Assembly (NCBI RefSeq): GCF_036688685.1
Contig: NZ_JAQQPS010000006.1
Location: 186,001-250,000, forward strand
DNA: 64,000 bases
DNA from: JALYUM01 sp036688685
GTDB lineage: Bacteria; Pseudomonadota; Gammaproteobacteria; Burkholderiales; Burkholderiaceae_D
Direction: 5' to 3'
Positions 8,239 through 17,024 of the stretch are shown here, piece by piece. The notes under the pieces are model-generated. The model worked only from the letters and a program-made list of their open reading frames with translations. It did no database searches and was not told where the DNA came from. A program made the translations under genes and the position numbers. Positions within the stretch are counted from its first letter, which is position 1. The number at the start of each line of letters is the position of its first letter.

Positions 8239-9777
8239 TCAGGTGAGCGATTTCGGTTGTCCGCCAAGCAGCACGGCAACCTGGTGCCGCGCTGTTTTTG
8301 GCGCGGCCGAACCTGGCAAGGACGCGACCGCAGTCGGTGCGACCGCGGGCTCATAGGGTTTCAGGAACCACGGGTCGACTTTCTCGCGGCGCGGAAACGG
8401 TGCGCTGGAACGCGCATAGCGATCAGGGCGCTCGCTGCTGTCGGTGCGCTCCGGGCGCGCAGCACGCTCGGCAGGTCGATCGCTGCCCTCGCCCTCGGGC
8501 CGGCGCGGGCGCGCTGCGACCGAGCGCTCGCCCGTATCGCGCGGCGGACGCGCCGCTGCGGCCGGCTGGAACCCCGTCAATTCACCGCGCGTGATGGTCT
8601 GCTTGATGAGTTTTTCGATATCCACCAGCAGGCGCTCGTCTTTATCCGAATACACAGATAAGGCATCGCCCGAGGCACCGGCGCGGCCGGTGCGGCCAAT
8701 CCGGTGCACATAGTCTTCGGCGTTGTAGGGCAAATCGTAATTGATCACGCACGGCAGGTCGGTAATGTCGAGCCCGCGCGCGGCCACATCGGTGGCCACC
8801 AGCACTTCGATTTCGCCGCGCTTGAAGGCGTCCAGCGCCGCCATGCGCTCCTGCTGCGTTTTGTCGCCGTGAATCGCCGACGCCTTGATGCCGCTCTGCT
8901 CGAGGAAGCGCGACAGTTTCGAGGCGCCGATCTTGGTGTTCGAAAAGACGATGACCTGCTTCAAGCCGCGCTGGCGAATCAGGTGCTCGACAACGGCATC
9001 TTTCTGGCTGTCGGCAATTTTATAGACGATCTGCGTGACCTTGTCGGCGGTGGCATTGCTGCGCGCCACTTCAATGGTCACCGGGTCGTTCAGGAAGGTG
9101 GCGGCCAGGCGCTTGATTTCCGGCGAGAAGGTGGCCGAGAACATCAAGTTCTGGCGCTGCTTCGGCAGCATATTGATGATGCGTTGCAAATCTGGCAAGA
9201 ACCCCATATCGAGCATGCGGTCGGCTTCGTCCATGACCAGCATCTGCACCTGGCCCAGGCTGACGTTTTTCTGTTCGACGTGGTCGAGCAGGCGGCCTGG
9301 CGTGGCAATGACGATCTCGATGCCGCCGCGCAGCAGCACGGTTTGCGGCTTCATGTCCATGCCGCCGAACACGACGGTCGTGCGCAGCGGCGTGTGTTTC
9401 GCGTAGGCCTTGACGTTTTCGGCCACCTGCACCGCCAGCTCGCGCGTGGGCGTGAGGATCAGCGCGCGCACCGGGTGGCGCGCCGGCGACATGCTGGCGC
9501 TGGCGTGCTCCAGCAGCAACTGGATAATCGGCAGCGAGAAGCCGGCTGTTTTGCCGGTGCCAGTCTGCGCGGCGCCCATGACATCGCGGCCTTGCAGCAC
9601 GATCGGAATGGCTTGTTCCTGGATCGGGGTCGGATGCACATAACCCTGGTCGGTCAGCGCGCGCAGGATTTCCGGCGCCAGGCCGAAATCGGCAAAGCGC
9701 ACGGGCGCCGCAGCGGACGCCACCTCGGCGGCAACGGTGGCAGCGCCGGTATCGGGTTGGATCGGTGTTTCTGACAT
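8239..9777 (-). CDS. rhlE: DEAD-box ATP-dependent RNA helicase, RhlE type
   Basis: 512 residues. Helicase motifs in order: Q motif ahead of HPTPIQEQAIP, motif I AAQTGTGKT, Ia PTRELAVQ, GG and TPGRLLDH, motif II DEAD, III SATF, IV VIVFSNTK, V ATDVAARGLDI, VI HRIGRTGRAG. The last 110 residues are a basic, Arg/Pro-rich low-complexity tail typical of RNA-binding extensions. RhlE unwinds short RNA duplexes in ribosome assembly and cold adaptation. It is transcribed alone, opposite to the genes on both sides. Confidence 0.93.
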   Translation of the reverse strand: MSETPIQPDTGAATVAAEVASAAAPVRFADFGLAPEILRALTDQGYVHPTPIQEQAIPIVLQGRDVMGAAQTGTGKTAGFSLPIIQLLLEHASASMSPARHPVRALILTPTRELAVQVAENVKAYAKHTPLRTTVVFGGMDMKPQTVLLRGGIEIVIATPGRLLDHVEQKNVSLGQVQMLVMDEADRMLDMGFLPDLQRIINMLPKQRQNLMFSATFSPEIKRLAATFLNDPVTIEVARSNATADKVTQIVYKIADSQKDAVVEHLIRQRGLKQVIVFSNTKIGASKLSRFLEQSGIKASAIHGDKTQQERMAALDAFKRGEIEVLVATDVAARGLDITDLPCVINYDLPYNAEDYVHRIGRTGRAGASGDALSVYSDKDERLLVDIEKLIKQTITRGELTGFQPAAAARPPRDTGERSVAARPRRPEGEGSDRPAERAARPERTDSSERPDRYARSSAPFPRREKVDPWFLKPYEPAVAPTAVASLPGSAAPKTARHQVAVLLGGQPKSLT

Positions 9778-10161
9778 GGTTGCCTTCCGGGCGAATGATG
9801 GGGTTCAGCGCTACAGCCGGGCGCGCGGCCAGCCCCGCCGATAGAGGCGAAACGGAACGCGAATGTGACGGGGACCGAGCCGCCGCCAGGGCAAGGCCCG
9901 CGGCCGGCTCATTGCCTGGCGTCGCAAAAAAAAGCGGACGCACGGACGTAGACGCACTAATAGTCCATGAAGGTTACCCTAAATCGATGCCCCTGTATAT
10001 GGCGGACGTGTTTCAGCCGAACGGCGCTGCCATCCGGAGCGCCTGTTGCGCAAGAAAATCTCACGCTTGCCGTCGCTTTACACGGCTTTACATCTGGCAC
10101 CCTGTTGCTGTCCGGTATCTCGCCGATAACAGTACCAGACCCCACTGCAAAGGAACACATC
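9778..10161. other. 384-base gap between rhlE and the EF-hand gene
   Basis: Divergent intergenic region that must carry the promoters of rhlE (leftward) and the EF-hand gene (rightward). Several short frames cross it, but none has coding character or a ribosome site. No convincing -35/-10 pair, operator or hairpin was recognised. Confidence 0.4.
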
Positions 10162-10863
10162 ATGGTTGCATCGATTAGCAGCAGCACCGTCAGCAATTGG
10201 TCGGATTCGCTGTTCAACAAGCTCGATACGAAGAAACAAGGCTACGTCGACCAGTCCGACCTGGCGGCCGCGCTCGGCACCGACGAAACCGGCTCGACCA
10301 CCAACAGCGACGACGCCGCCACCATGCTCAAGCAGTTCGACGGCGATAGCGATGGCAAGATCACCAAGAGCGAACTGTCGAGCGCGATCAGCAAGGTCGC
10401 CGATGAACTGAACGCACAGTTCGACAGCAGCCGCGTCGACAAGTCGCAAGTTGCGGCGGCCGGTGCCGCCGGCGTTGCCGACACCGACGACGCCAGCAGC
10501 ACAGACGAAGACGACAGCACCGTGTCTGCCACGGCTTCGGCCAGTACGGCCAGCAGCACCAAGGCTGCGCCGGCCGCTGGCGGCGGTACGGCAACAGCGG
10601 CCAGCAGCACCGAGTCGACCAACAAGTATGTGCAAGCGGCCGACACCGACACCAGCGGCGACGTCAGCGATGACGAAGCAGCGGCCTACAAGAAATTGAT
10701 GGCCAAGCAAGCGGAGGCCAAGGCCGGTCCGAAGCCAAGCGAAGCGGCCGACAGCGACAAGGACCTGGCGCGCGCGCTGGACATGCTCAAGCAGTATGTC
10801 GACAACAGCGGCGCAGCCGGTAGCACCAGCTCCGCCACCAGCACCGTCGATACCAGCGCCTGA
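10162..10863 (+). CDS. EF-hand calcium-binding protein
   Basis: 233 residues. Two canonical 12-residue EF-hand loops are visible, DGDSDGKITKSE near residue 55 and DTDTSGDVSDDE near 165, and a degenerate first one (DTKKQGYVDQSD near 22). Between them lies a low-complexity Ala/Ser/Thr/Asp linker of about 60 residues. The start was set at 10162, seven bases after AAAGGA, beginning MVASISSSTVSNW. There is no clear signal peptide. Similar bacterial EF-hand proteins are proposed calcium sensors or buffers, but no partner gene is adjacent, so the role is unknown. Confidence 0.8.
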   Translation: MVASISSSTVSNWSDSLFNKLDTKKQGYVDQSDLAAALGTDETGSTTNSDDAATMLKQFDGDSDGKITKSELSSAISKVADELNAQFDSSRVDKSQVAAAGAAGVADTDDASSTDEDDSTVSATASASTASSTKAAPAAGGGTATAASSTESTNKYVQAADTDTSGDVSDDEAAAYKKLMAKQAEAKAGPKPSEAADSDKDLARALDMLKQYVDNSGAAGSTSSATSTVDTSA

Positions 10864-10891
10864 GCTGGCACCTGCGCTGGCACCTGAACGA

Positions 10892-11668
10892 TCAGCGCTG
10901 CCACCCCAGGCGCAGCGCGATCTGTTCACCGCGGGAGTCGAGCACCCCGCCGACGATGCGCGCGTCGATCGCCTGGACCACTTCGGTCGGCGTGGCGTTA
11001 AAAATCAGGCGCGCCGAGCCAGGCGCGCGCTGGGGCGTCTGCACCAGCAGCGCCAGCTGCCAGCGCTTGGCGTTGCGGCACGCCAGGCCGGCGGCCCGGT
11101 CCAGTTGAAAGCTGCGGCAATAGTTGCCGTCTTTCGCAACAAAACTCAAGCCCATCCTGACCGGCCCATCCTGGGACAGATTCGCCAACTGTTTCGACAG
11201 CGCTGTATCGAGCGCGCCGGATGCGACCAGGGCGCCGTCGATGCCGCCGACCTGGGCCAGCGTGACGGTATCGTCCGACGCCAGCAGCGCGCTCGCGCCC
11301 AGCACGCCGCCCAGCGCCAACGCCGCCGTCAGGCTGGCCCAGCGGTGCCAGCGGCGCGGCACGCGCGGTGGCATGACCGGCAACATCTGGCTGGGTAAAG
11401 TGGGCAGCGTGTGACGCGCCGCCCGTTCGGCAGCCATGTCGATGACCTTCGGTCTTGCGGCGCCGGCGCCGCCGCCCACGCTGCGCAACAGGGGCGCTTC
11501 CTTGGCGCCACCGCCAAATGCACCCACCTGGGCGCGCACCGCCTGGTGGCGCGCCAGGCGCGCGGCCACCTGCGGATCGGCCAACACAGCGCGCGCCACT
11601 TCGCTGCGCACGGGCTCGGCCAGTTCGCCGTCGGCGTAGGCGATCAAGACTTCGTCCGAAAAGCTCAT
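10892..11668 (-). CDS. Anti-sigma-factor-like single-pass membrane protein
   Basis: 258 residues. The N-terminal 50 residues (FSDEVLIAYADGELAEP) have the typical look of an anti-sigma cytoplasmic domain, though the His/Cys zinc ligands of ZAS domains are absent. One membrane segment lies near residues 111-130 (WASLTAALALGGVLGASALL), followed by a 125-residue periplasmic part with two Cys. Such proteins hold an ECF sigma factor at the inner membrane. No sigma factor gene lies next to it, which is unusual. It could equally be a general transmembrane transcriptional regulator-like protein with another partner. Confidence 0.65.
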   Translation of the reverse strand: MSFSDEVLIAYADGELAEPVRSEVARAVLADPQVAARLARHQAVRAQVGAFGGGAKEAPLLRSVGGGAGAARPKVIDMAAERAARHTLPTLPSQMLPVMPPRVPRRWHRWASLTAALALGGVLGASALLASDDTVTLAQVGGIDGALVASGALDTALSKQLANLSQDGPVRMGLSFVAKDGNYCRSFQLDRAAGLACRNAKRWQLALLVQTPQRAPGSARLIFNATPTEVVQAIDARIVGGVLDSRGEQIALRLGWQR

Positions 11669-11795
11669 GGTGTGGTCCTCGATTGATCGGATGGCGCACG
11701 CTGCACAAAACAGCGATTGTCCACGTCAATCCATATAATATCACCGCCCAAGCAGCCCTTGCTCACCGTCGTTCCTGCTAATTCATCAGGCCAGT

Positions 11796-12413
11796 TCAAG
11801 AGGTCAGCATCCCGTGCTCGTCGAGCACATCGTGCAGCAGCTCGAGGCGAATCAGGGGGTTATCGAGCATCAGCATCTGCTGTTTCTGGCTGTCGGGCAA
11901 GGGCAGCAATTCGCACCAGCGGTTCGACACCCAACTGCAATCGTCGAGCTGGAACGGCGGCAGCACGGGCCAGCGGTGGCGCGGTACATCGGTGAGCGTC
12001 GCCAGCACGCGTTCGAGCGCTTCTGCGGCACCGCGCAATTCGGTCGGGACAGGCACGGCGCGGTCGTGTTCGACCAGTTCCGCTTCGCCCATCCACAAGC
12101 CATTCGCGCGCTGCACGGTGGAATGCAGCTCGAAGCGCGCGCCGCCGCGGCACACCACCTGCAGCAGGTTGGCGCTCGAGCCGGTGGTGTCGATCACGGT
12201 CGCCAGCGTACCGGCCTCCTCGAACCGCTCGCGCGCCTCGGGCGTGCGGACTTCGCCGCCTTTGGTCAGCAGCACCACGCCAAACGGCGATTCGTCGGCA
12301 ATGCAGCGCGCAATCATGTCGAGATAGCGGACCTCGAAGATTTGCAGAGGCAGCAAGCCGCCCGGAAACAGGACCGTGCTGAGGGGAAACAGGGGGATGG
12401 ATATTCTCGCCAT
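11796..12413 (-). CDS. LON N-terminal-domain protein (peptidase S16 substrate-binding domain)
   Basis: 205 residues beginning MARISIPLFPLSTVLFPGG, the hallmark opening of the Lon N-terminal domain (IPLFPL, then LQIFEVRYLDMI). There is no AAA+ ATPase or Ser-Lys protease part, so this is the free-standing LON-substrate-binding family seen widely in proteobacteria. It probably binds polypeptides; a catalytic role is not expected. The start at 12413 was taken because the conserved domain begins at once; a longer frame to 12464 has no family support. Confidence 0.85.
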   Translation of the reverse strand: MARISIPLFPLSTVLFPGGLLPLQIFEVRYLDMIARCIADESPFGVVLLTKGGEVRTPEARERFEEAGTLATVIDTTGSSANLLQVVCRGGARFELHSTVQRANGLWMGEAELVEHDRAVPVPTELRGAAEALERVLATLTDVPRHRWPVLPPFQLDDCSWVSNRWCELLPLPDSQKQQMLMLDNPLIRLELLHDVLDEHGMLTS

Positions 12414-12473
12414 GGCGTCGATGATGCCAGAATCGCCGCCCCAATGGCGGCACGATTGCCGCACAAGGGCGGT

Positions 12474-12863
12474 TCAGGAAGACAAGGGCGCGATGGTGGG
12501 GAGGTAGCGCAAGGCGTCAACCAGCCCGGCGAAGCGCCAGCGCAGGCGGTCGAAGCCGGGGTCGGGCGGCACCACCACCTGCACGATCAGCTGCCCAGCT
12601 GGATGGTTGCTGCAGGCGAAACCAAATTCTCCCGCCTGCTCGAACGGCAGGCGCACGGCGCGTCCCGGCAACACCCGCAACGGCCCGAAGACCTGCGCCG
12701 CCGGGCTGCCGTTATGCAGCACCAGCACGTCCTGCACGCCCAGGGTCAGGCGCAGGACCGACGGGACCACACCAGTACCCAGTTCCAGCAGCTTTTCACG
12801 GGTGGTATCACGCAACGGCGACAGGCATGCCCACAGGAACAGCATTAGCAACGCCAGCAGCAA
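12474..12863 (-). CDS. Small protein with hydrophobic N-terminus, unknown function
   Basis: About 129 residues. A leucine-rich N-terminal segment is a likely signal anchor or lipoprotein-like leader (ending FLWACLSP, a possible lipobox Cys). The rest is a predicted beta-rich globular domain with the segment FGFACSNHPAGQLIVQVVV, faintly reminiscent of cupredoxin folds but without a full copper ligand set. The start is uncertain between TTG 12863 and ATG 12845. It lies 32 bases after the stop of the glycine-zipper gene on the same strand, so the two may be cotranscribed. Confidence 0.55.
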   Translation of the reverse strand: MLLALLMLFLWACLSPLRDTTREKLLELGTGVVPSVLRLTLGVQDVLVLHNGSPAAQVFGPLRVLPGRAVRLPFEQAGEFGFACSNHPAGQLIVQVVVPPDPGFDRLRWRFAGLVDALRYLPTIAPLSS

Positions 12864-12895
12864 CCAGGCCGCCGGCCGGCGCGCCCAGCTGCTGC

Positions 12896-13342
12896 TTATC
12901 GACGCACCAGGCGATCGTTGTCGATGCGCACCTTGGCGCCATTGCGGTAGCTGCCCTGGTTGGTGAACGTGCGGATCGAACCATCGCTCATGCGCACGCG
13001 GGTTTCGGTGACCATTTTGGTGTTGCGGCTGCGTTCAATGTTATTGCCCGCGTACCCGCCGGCTGCCGCGCCCGCCACCGTGGCCAGCGTACGGCCATTG
13101 CCGCTGCCGACCTGGTTGCCCAGCAAGCCGCCAACCACCGCCCCGCCGACCGCGCCCAGGCCGCTGGCTTTCTGCGCCTGTTCTACCGTGCGGCTCGATA
13201 CGACGGTGCCGCAATCGCGACAGCCATGGTCGCGCGGCTGCGCCTGGACGGCCATTGGCGCACTGCCCATGGAGGTGACAAAAGCGGCGATCAGCAAAGC
13301 GGACTTGCGCGAGGTCGCCTGGAATGGGGTAGCAAATTTCAT
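12896..13342 (-). CDS. Glycine-zipper 2TM-domain envelope protein
   Basis: 148 residues. A signal peptide (about residues 1-33, ending AVQAQ) is followed by a Cys pair and a glycine-zipper stretch (LGAVGGAVVGGLLGNQVG, then AAAGGYAGNNIE), as in the 17-kDa surface antigen / SlyB-like family. The C-terminus is a short basic domain. Such proteins sit in the outer membrane or periplasm and are linked to envelope integrity. The start at 13342 follows AGAGG and directly opens the signal peptide. Confidence 0.8.
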   Translation of the reverse strand: MKFATPFQATSRKSALLIAAFVTSMGSAPMAVQAQPRDHGCRDCGTVVSSRTVEQAQKASGLGAVGGAVVGGLLGNQVGSGNGRTLATVAGAAAGGYAGNNIERSRNTKMVTETRVRMSDGSIRTFTNQGSYRNGAKVRIDNDRLVRR

Positions 13343-13516
13343 GTTAGGCCTCTGTTCTTGTATATACCGCAAGGCGGCGAACGACCAGCATAGCCGGAAT
13401 CGACTTTTCGCGCGGCACGGATCCGTATCAGGTGCAAGGAGTTGTAACAAGAACCACGTTCCGGTTCACCCGCTGCTTTACCTTTGGTTACGCTCCATCT
13501 ACCTGAAATCGCCATT

Positions 13517-13584
13517 ATGGTGCGGTATTTACACCGCATGGTGCATTTTCGGCATCGGAACGGGCCATGGTGCAGACGCACCAT
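13517..13584 (+). promoter_or_regulatory. Cluster of ATGGTGC repeats, including a perfect inverted repeat
   Basis: ATGGTGC occurs at 13517, 13538 and 13567, the first two 21 bases apart (two helical turns). The third forms a perfect palindrome ATGGTGC-N4-GCACCAT (13567-13584). TGCGGT and ACCGCA also pair around 13522-13537. The half-site resembles the NtrC-type GGTGC half-site, but the spacer differs by one. It lies 100-170 bases upstream of a candidate sigma-54 promoter, where an enhancer would be expected. Confidence 0.45.
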
Positions 13585-13686
13585 CTGCGCGCCGCGTCCT
13601 GTTTGTGACACGCCGATGACATTCCCCCTCGTGAGAACTGGTTTAGACAGATTCATCGACCCTGCCGCCAGCAGCTGTAGGGACAC

Positions 13687-13702
13687 TGGCATACCTCTTG
13701 CT
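13687..13702 (+). promoter_or_regulatory. Candidate sigma-54 promoter for the RidA-like gene
   Basis: TGGCATACCTCTTGCT matches the sigma-54 (-24/-12) pattern TGGCAC-N5-TTGCW with GG and GC exactly 10 bases apart. The predicted start would be near 13713, leaving about a 75-base leader to the ATG at 13789. It sits in the 446-base gap after the glycine-zipper gene, which holds no gene of its own. Confidence 0.5.
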
Positions 13703-13788
13703 TTATAGACATTTGACGGCACCACATCTGAAGGTGCCGTGCGGTGAAGCTCTGTTGTTCCGATCAAGTTCGACTTCAAGGAATCCGT

Positions 13789-14331
13789 ATGCGTATGTCC
13801 GCTCTGCTGAAACAGCTCTTCGCAACCGCACTGTTTGCGGCCCCTTTCGTGTCACCTGTGTTGCATGCGCAAGAAATCAGGCGCACCGGTGTGCCAGGCT
13901 CCACCTTCCCGATCTCCCTCACCGTCGCCGTGCCTGCCAACACGCGCCTGGTGTTTGTCAGCGGCACGCTGGCCGACGTGGCCAATCCGGACGCCCCGAA
14001 AGGGTCGATCGAAGCGTATGGCAACACCCAGACCCAGACCACGTCGATCCTGCAAAAGATCGACAAGCTGCTGGCCGCCGAGGGCATGAGCCTGGCCGAT
14101 GTCGTGAAGGTCAACGTGTTCATGGTGGGCGACCCGAAACTGGACGGCAAGATGGATTTCGCCGGCCTGAACGCGGCCTATGGCCAGTTCTTCGGTAGCA
14201 GCGCACAACCGAACAAGGCGGTCCGCACCGCCCTGCAGGTGGCCGGACTGCCGATGCCCGGCGGGCTGATCGAGATCGAGGCGACTGCGGCCAAGGTCAT
14301 GGCGCCTGCGCCAAAAACGCCTAAAAAATAA
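13789..14331 (+). CDS. Secreted RidA (YjgF/YER057c/UK114) family protein
   Basis: 180 residues. A signal peptide (residues 1-27, ending VLHAQ) precedes a RidA fold with FVSGTLAD, QTTSILQKIDKLLAAEGMS and VVKVNVFM, ending in the typical trimer-forming PMPGGLIEIEATA. Cytoplasmic RidA deaminates reactive enamines and imines; the conserved Arg usually found before the C-terminal IE motif is not evident, so this exported branch may not be a deaminase. The start at 13789 follows AAGGAA. The TonB receptor gene lies 114 bases downstream on the same strand. Confidence 0.85.
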   Translation: MRMSALLKQLFATALFAAPFVSPVLHAQEIRRTGVPGSTFPISLTVAVPANTRLVFVSGTLADVANPDAPKGSIEAYGNTQTQTTSILQKIDKLLAAEGMSLADVVKVNVFMVGDPKLDGKMDFAGLNAAYGQFFGSSAQPNKAVRTALQVAGLPMPGGLIEIEATAAKVMAPAPKTPKK

Positions 14332-14445
14332 AGGCTGGCCGGTGTAAGCCGGCGTTTCACACAACGAGAAGACCAACCCGCCCAGCGTGGCGGGAGGAAC
14401 CGCTGCATCCAAAATTTAACGATGTCCATCCCAAGGAGCTTCACC

Positions 14446-16917
14446 ATGCCTACCGCGAACCTTCGCCGCACCGCACTCTCACTGGCTGTGGCCAGTGCCT
14501 GCATCGCCCTGCTTCATGCAGCCCCGGCGATGGCACAGGAACTGGCCATGGCCGCTGCCGCCCCGGCCGATCTGAACGAAACCAAAATGACCTCGGTGAT
14601 CGTGACCGGTACCCGCACCTCCGGCCTGCGCGCCATCGACAGCGCCTCGCCCGTGCAGGTGCTCGATTCGACCTCGCTGGAACGCACCGGCCAGCCCGAC
14701 CTGATCCAGGCCATGGCGCAGAACCTGCCGTCGTTCACGGCCCAGGCGTTCGGCGGCGATGCCGCCGCGCTGACGCTGTCGGCGCGCCTGCGCGGCCTGT
14801 CGCCGAACGACACCCTGGTGCTGGTCAATGGCAAGCGTCGCCACACCACCGCCAACCTGGCCGTGCTGGGCGGCCCTTACCAGGGCGGCGCCGCAGCCGA
14901 CCTGAACTTCATTCCCGTGGCAGCCATCGACCACATCGAAGTGCTGCAGGACGGCGCTGCCGCCCAGTACGGCACCGACGCGATTGCCGGCGTGGTCAAC
15001 ATCATCCTCAAGAAAGACACCGGCACCAGCACCATCACCGGTTCCGGCGGCAAATATTTCGACGGCGGCGGCCGTACCGGCGACGTGTCCTTCAACACCG
15101 GCTTCGCACCAACCGACAAAAGTTTCGTGAACCTGTCGCTGGAGCAGAAATACCATGGCCACAGTGACCGCGGCGCCATCGACCCGCGCGTTGTCGACGC
15201 CGCCAACCTGGCCGCCATGCCGATCCTGAAAACGGTGCCGGGCTACCCGTATGTCAACAAAATTTCGGGCGATGCGGCGTACCACCTGACCATCGCGTCG
15301 ATGAACGCCGGCATCGACCTGACGCCGGACTGGTCGCTCTACAGCGTGGCCACCTACGGCAAGAAAAAGGCCGAAGCGTACGAAAACTACCGCATGCCGA
15401 ACCGCCTGCCGAAGCTCTATCCGCTGGGTTTCAATCCGAAGGAAGCCATCGATGAAGATGACTACCAGTTCACCATCGGCGCCAACGGCAAGCTGGCCGA
15501 CTGGAACCTCGATCTGTCCTCCACCTACGGCAAGGACAAGGTCGACATCATGAATATACAGAGCGGCAACGTGTCGCTCTACAACGATACCGGCAGCACG
15601 CCGACGAATTTCCACAATGGCCAGTTCGTCGCATCGCAATGGACCAGCAACGTCGACCTGTCGCGCGGTTTCGACATCGGCTGGGCCACGCCGTTGAACG
15701 TCGCGTTCGGCTACGAGCACCGCGAAGACACCTATGAAATCGGCGCCGGCGACGCCGCCTCGCGCTACAAGGAAGGTTCGCAAGCCTATCCGGGCTTCCT
15801 GTTGACCGATGCCGGCCACCACAGCCGCAACAACAATGCCGCGTATGCCAACCTGGCCGGTTCGCCGGTTGCCGGGCTGAAACTCGACGCGGCCGTGCGC
15901 TACGAGCGCTTCAGCGACTTCGGCAGCACCACCGTGGGCAAGCTGACCGGCCGCTACGACTTTTCGCCGGTCGTCGCCGTGCGCAGCACCATCAGTAATG
16001 GCTTCCGCGCGCCGACGATGGCCGAGCAGTACTACTCGGCCACCAACGTGTCGCCCACCTCGGCCTTCGTGCAACTGGCCCCGAACTCGGTGGGCGCAGC
16101 GCTGGTTGGCGTGAACGGCCTGAAGCCGGAAAAATCGCGCAACTACAGCGCCGGCCTGGTGCTGCACCCGGCCAACGACGTCGCCCTGACGTTCGACGCC
16201 TACCAGATCGAAATCCGCGACCGCATCGTCGGCTCCGGCGCCATCTACGGTTCGGGCGGCTCGACCAATTCGCCTGCCGTGGTTGCCGCCATCCGCGCCA
16301 ACGGCAACGTTCTCGACCCGACCGTCACGCAGACCGGCATCAACATCTTCTCGAATGCGGTCGATACACGCACGCGCGGCATGGAAGCGGTGTTCACCAC
16401 CAACTCCGACTTCGGCGCCAACGGCCGCGTGGCATGGTCAGCAGCGGCCAGCTACAACACGACGTCGGTCATCAAGATCAACCAGGCCCCAACCCAGTTG
16501 CAACCGCAAACCCTGCTCGACCAGGCCGCCATTTCCGACCTGGAAACGGCGTCGCCGAAGTTCCGCCTGAACCTGGGCGCGCTGTGGAAAATGGGCATGT
16601 GGTCGGTCAACCTGCGTGAATCGTTCTATGGTTCGGCGTCGGAATACGGCACCGAAGACGGCGGCGAGTACTTCGAAACCAAAATCAAGTCGAAAGCGAC
16701 CACCGACCTGGAAGTGTCGGCCCGCCTGACCAAGGCATTGACCTTCTCGATCGGCGCCAACAACCTGTTCAATCAGTATCCGGACAAGGTCAACGCGCAA
16801 CTGGTGGCAGCGCAGCGCGCGGCACTCGATAACGCGGCAGTCACGCAGTATCCGAGCTTCTCGCCGATCGGCATCAATGGCGGTTACTACTATGCACGGG
16901 CCAGCTACACGTTTTAA
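14446..16917 (+). CDS. TonB-dependent outer-membrane receptor
   Basis: 823 residues. Signal peptide to about residue 32 (PAMAQ), then a TonB-box-like segment (TSVIVTGTRTSGLRA), a plug domain with the DTLVLVNGKRRH and VEVLQDGAAAQYGTDAIAGVVNI signatures (shown here in parts), and a beta-barrel ending with aromatic YYYARASYTF. ATG 14446 has AAGGAG nine bases upstream. It would import a siderophore, carbohydrate or other large ligand by TonB energy across the outer membrane. The neighbours do not identify the ligand; many Oxalobacteraceae carry dozens of such receptors. Confidence 0.9.
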   Translation: MPTANLRRTALSLAVASACIALLHAAPAMAQELAMAAAAPADLNETKMTSVIVTGTRTSGLRAIDSASPVQVLDSTSLERTGQPDLIQAMAQNLPSFTAQAFGGDAAALTLSARLRGLSPNDTLVLVNGKRRHTTANLAVLGGPYQGGAAADLNFIPVAAIDHIEVLQDGAAAQYGTDAIAGVVNIILKKDTGTSTITGSGGKYFDGGGRTGDVSFNTGFAPTDKSFVNLSLEQKYHGHSDRGAIDPRVVDAANLAAMPILKTVPGYPYVNKISGDAAYHLTIASMNAGIDLTPDWSLYSVATYGKKKAEAYENYRMPNRLPKLYPLGFNPKEAIDEDDYQFTIGANGKLADWNLDLSSTYGKDKVDIMNIQSGNVSLYNDTGSTPTNFHNGQFVASQWTSNVDLSRGFDIGWATPLNVAFGYEHREDTYEIGAGDAASRYKEGSQAYPGFLLTDAGHHSRNNNAAYANLAGSPVAGLKLDAAVRYERFSDFGSTTVGKLTGRYDFSPVVAVRSTISNGFRAPTMAEQYYSATNVSPTSAFVQLAPNSVGAALVGVNGLKPEKSRNYSAGLVLHPANDVALTFDAYQIEIRDRIVGSGAIYGSGGSTNSPAVVAAIRANGNVLDPTVTQTGINIFSNAVDTRTRGMEAVFTTNSDFGANGRVAWSAAASYNTTSVIKINQAPTQLQPQTLLDQAAISDLETASPKFRLNLGALWKMGMWSVNLRESFYGSASEYGTEDGGEYFETKIKSKATTDLEVSARLTKALTFSIGANNLFNQYPDKVNAQLVAAQRAALDNAAVTQYPSFSPIGINGGYYYARASYTF

Positions 16918-16945
16918 TTGACCCGCGCTGTTGCATCGCCAGAAA

Positions 16946-16971
16946 GGCTGCTCGATGAGCGGCCTTTTTTT
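16946..16971 (+). terminator. Rho-independent terminator after the TonB receptor gene
   Basis: GGCTGCTC (16946-16953) pairs with GAGCGGCC (one G-U pair; loop GATGA region) and is followed by seven T. It lies 29 bases past the stop codon. Confidence 0.75.
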
Positions 16972-16989
16972 CGCCTGAACGCAGGGAAC

Positions 16990-17004
16990 TAGACGACTGG
17001 TCTA
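16990..17004 (+). promoter_or_regulatory. NemR-like operator upstream of the tetR-family gene
   Basis: TAGACGACTGGTCTA is an imperfect palindrome with TAGAC/GTCTA arms, 21 bases ahead of the regulator's ATG at 17025. The same sequence with one change occurs at 17674 before the DJ-1/PfpI gene. This matches the type of operator known for NemR (TAGAC half-sites). Confidence 0.75.
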
Positions 17005-17024
17005 GTTTGGTGTAAAGTGGCGCC

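Noticed and set aside
8704..9774. 356-codon frame antisense to the RhlE helicase
   Set aside because: Mirror frame of a gene whose helicase motifs are all intact.
14479..16167. Long open frame antisense to the TonB receptor
   Set aside because: High-GC mirror frame; no ribosome site, no family signature, and the sense gene has clear TonB-receptor motifs throughout.
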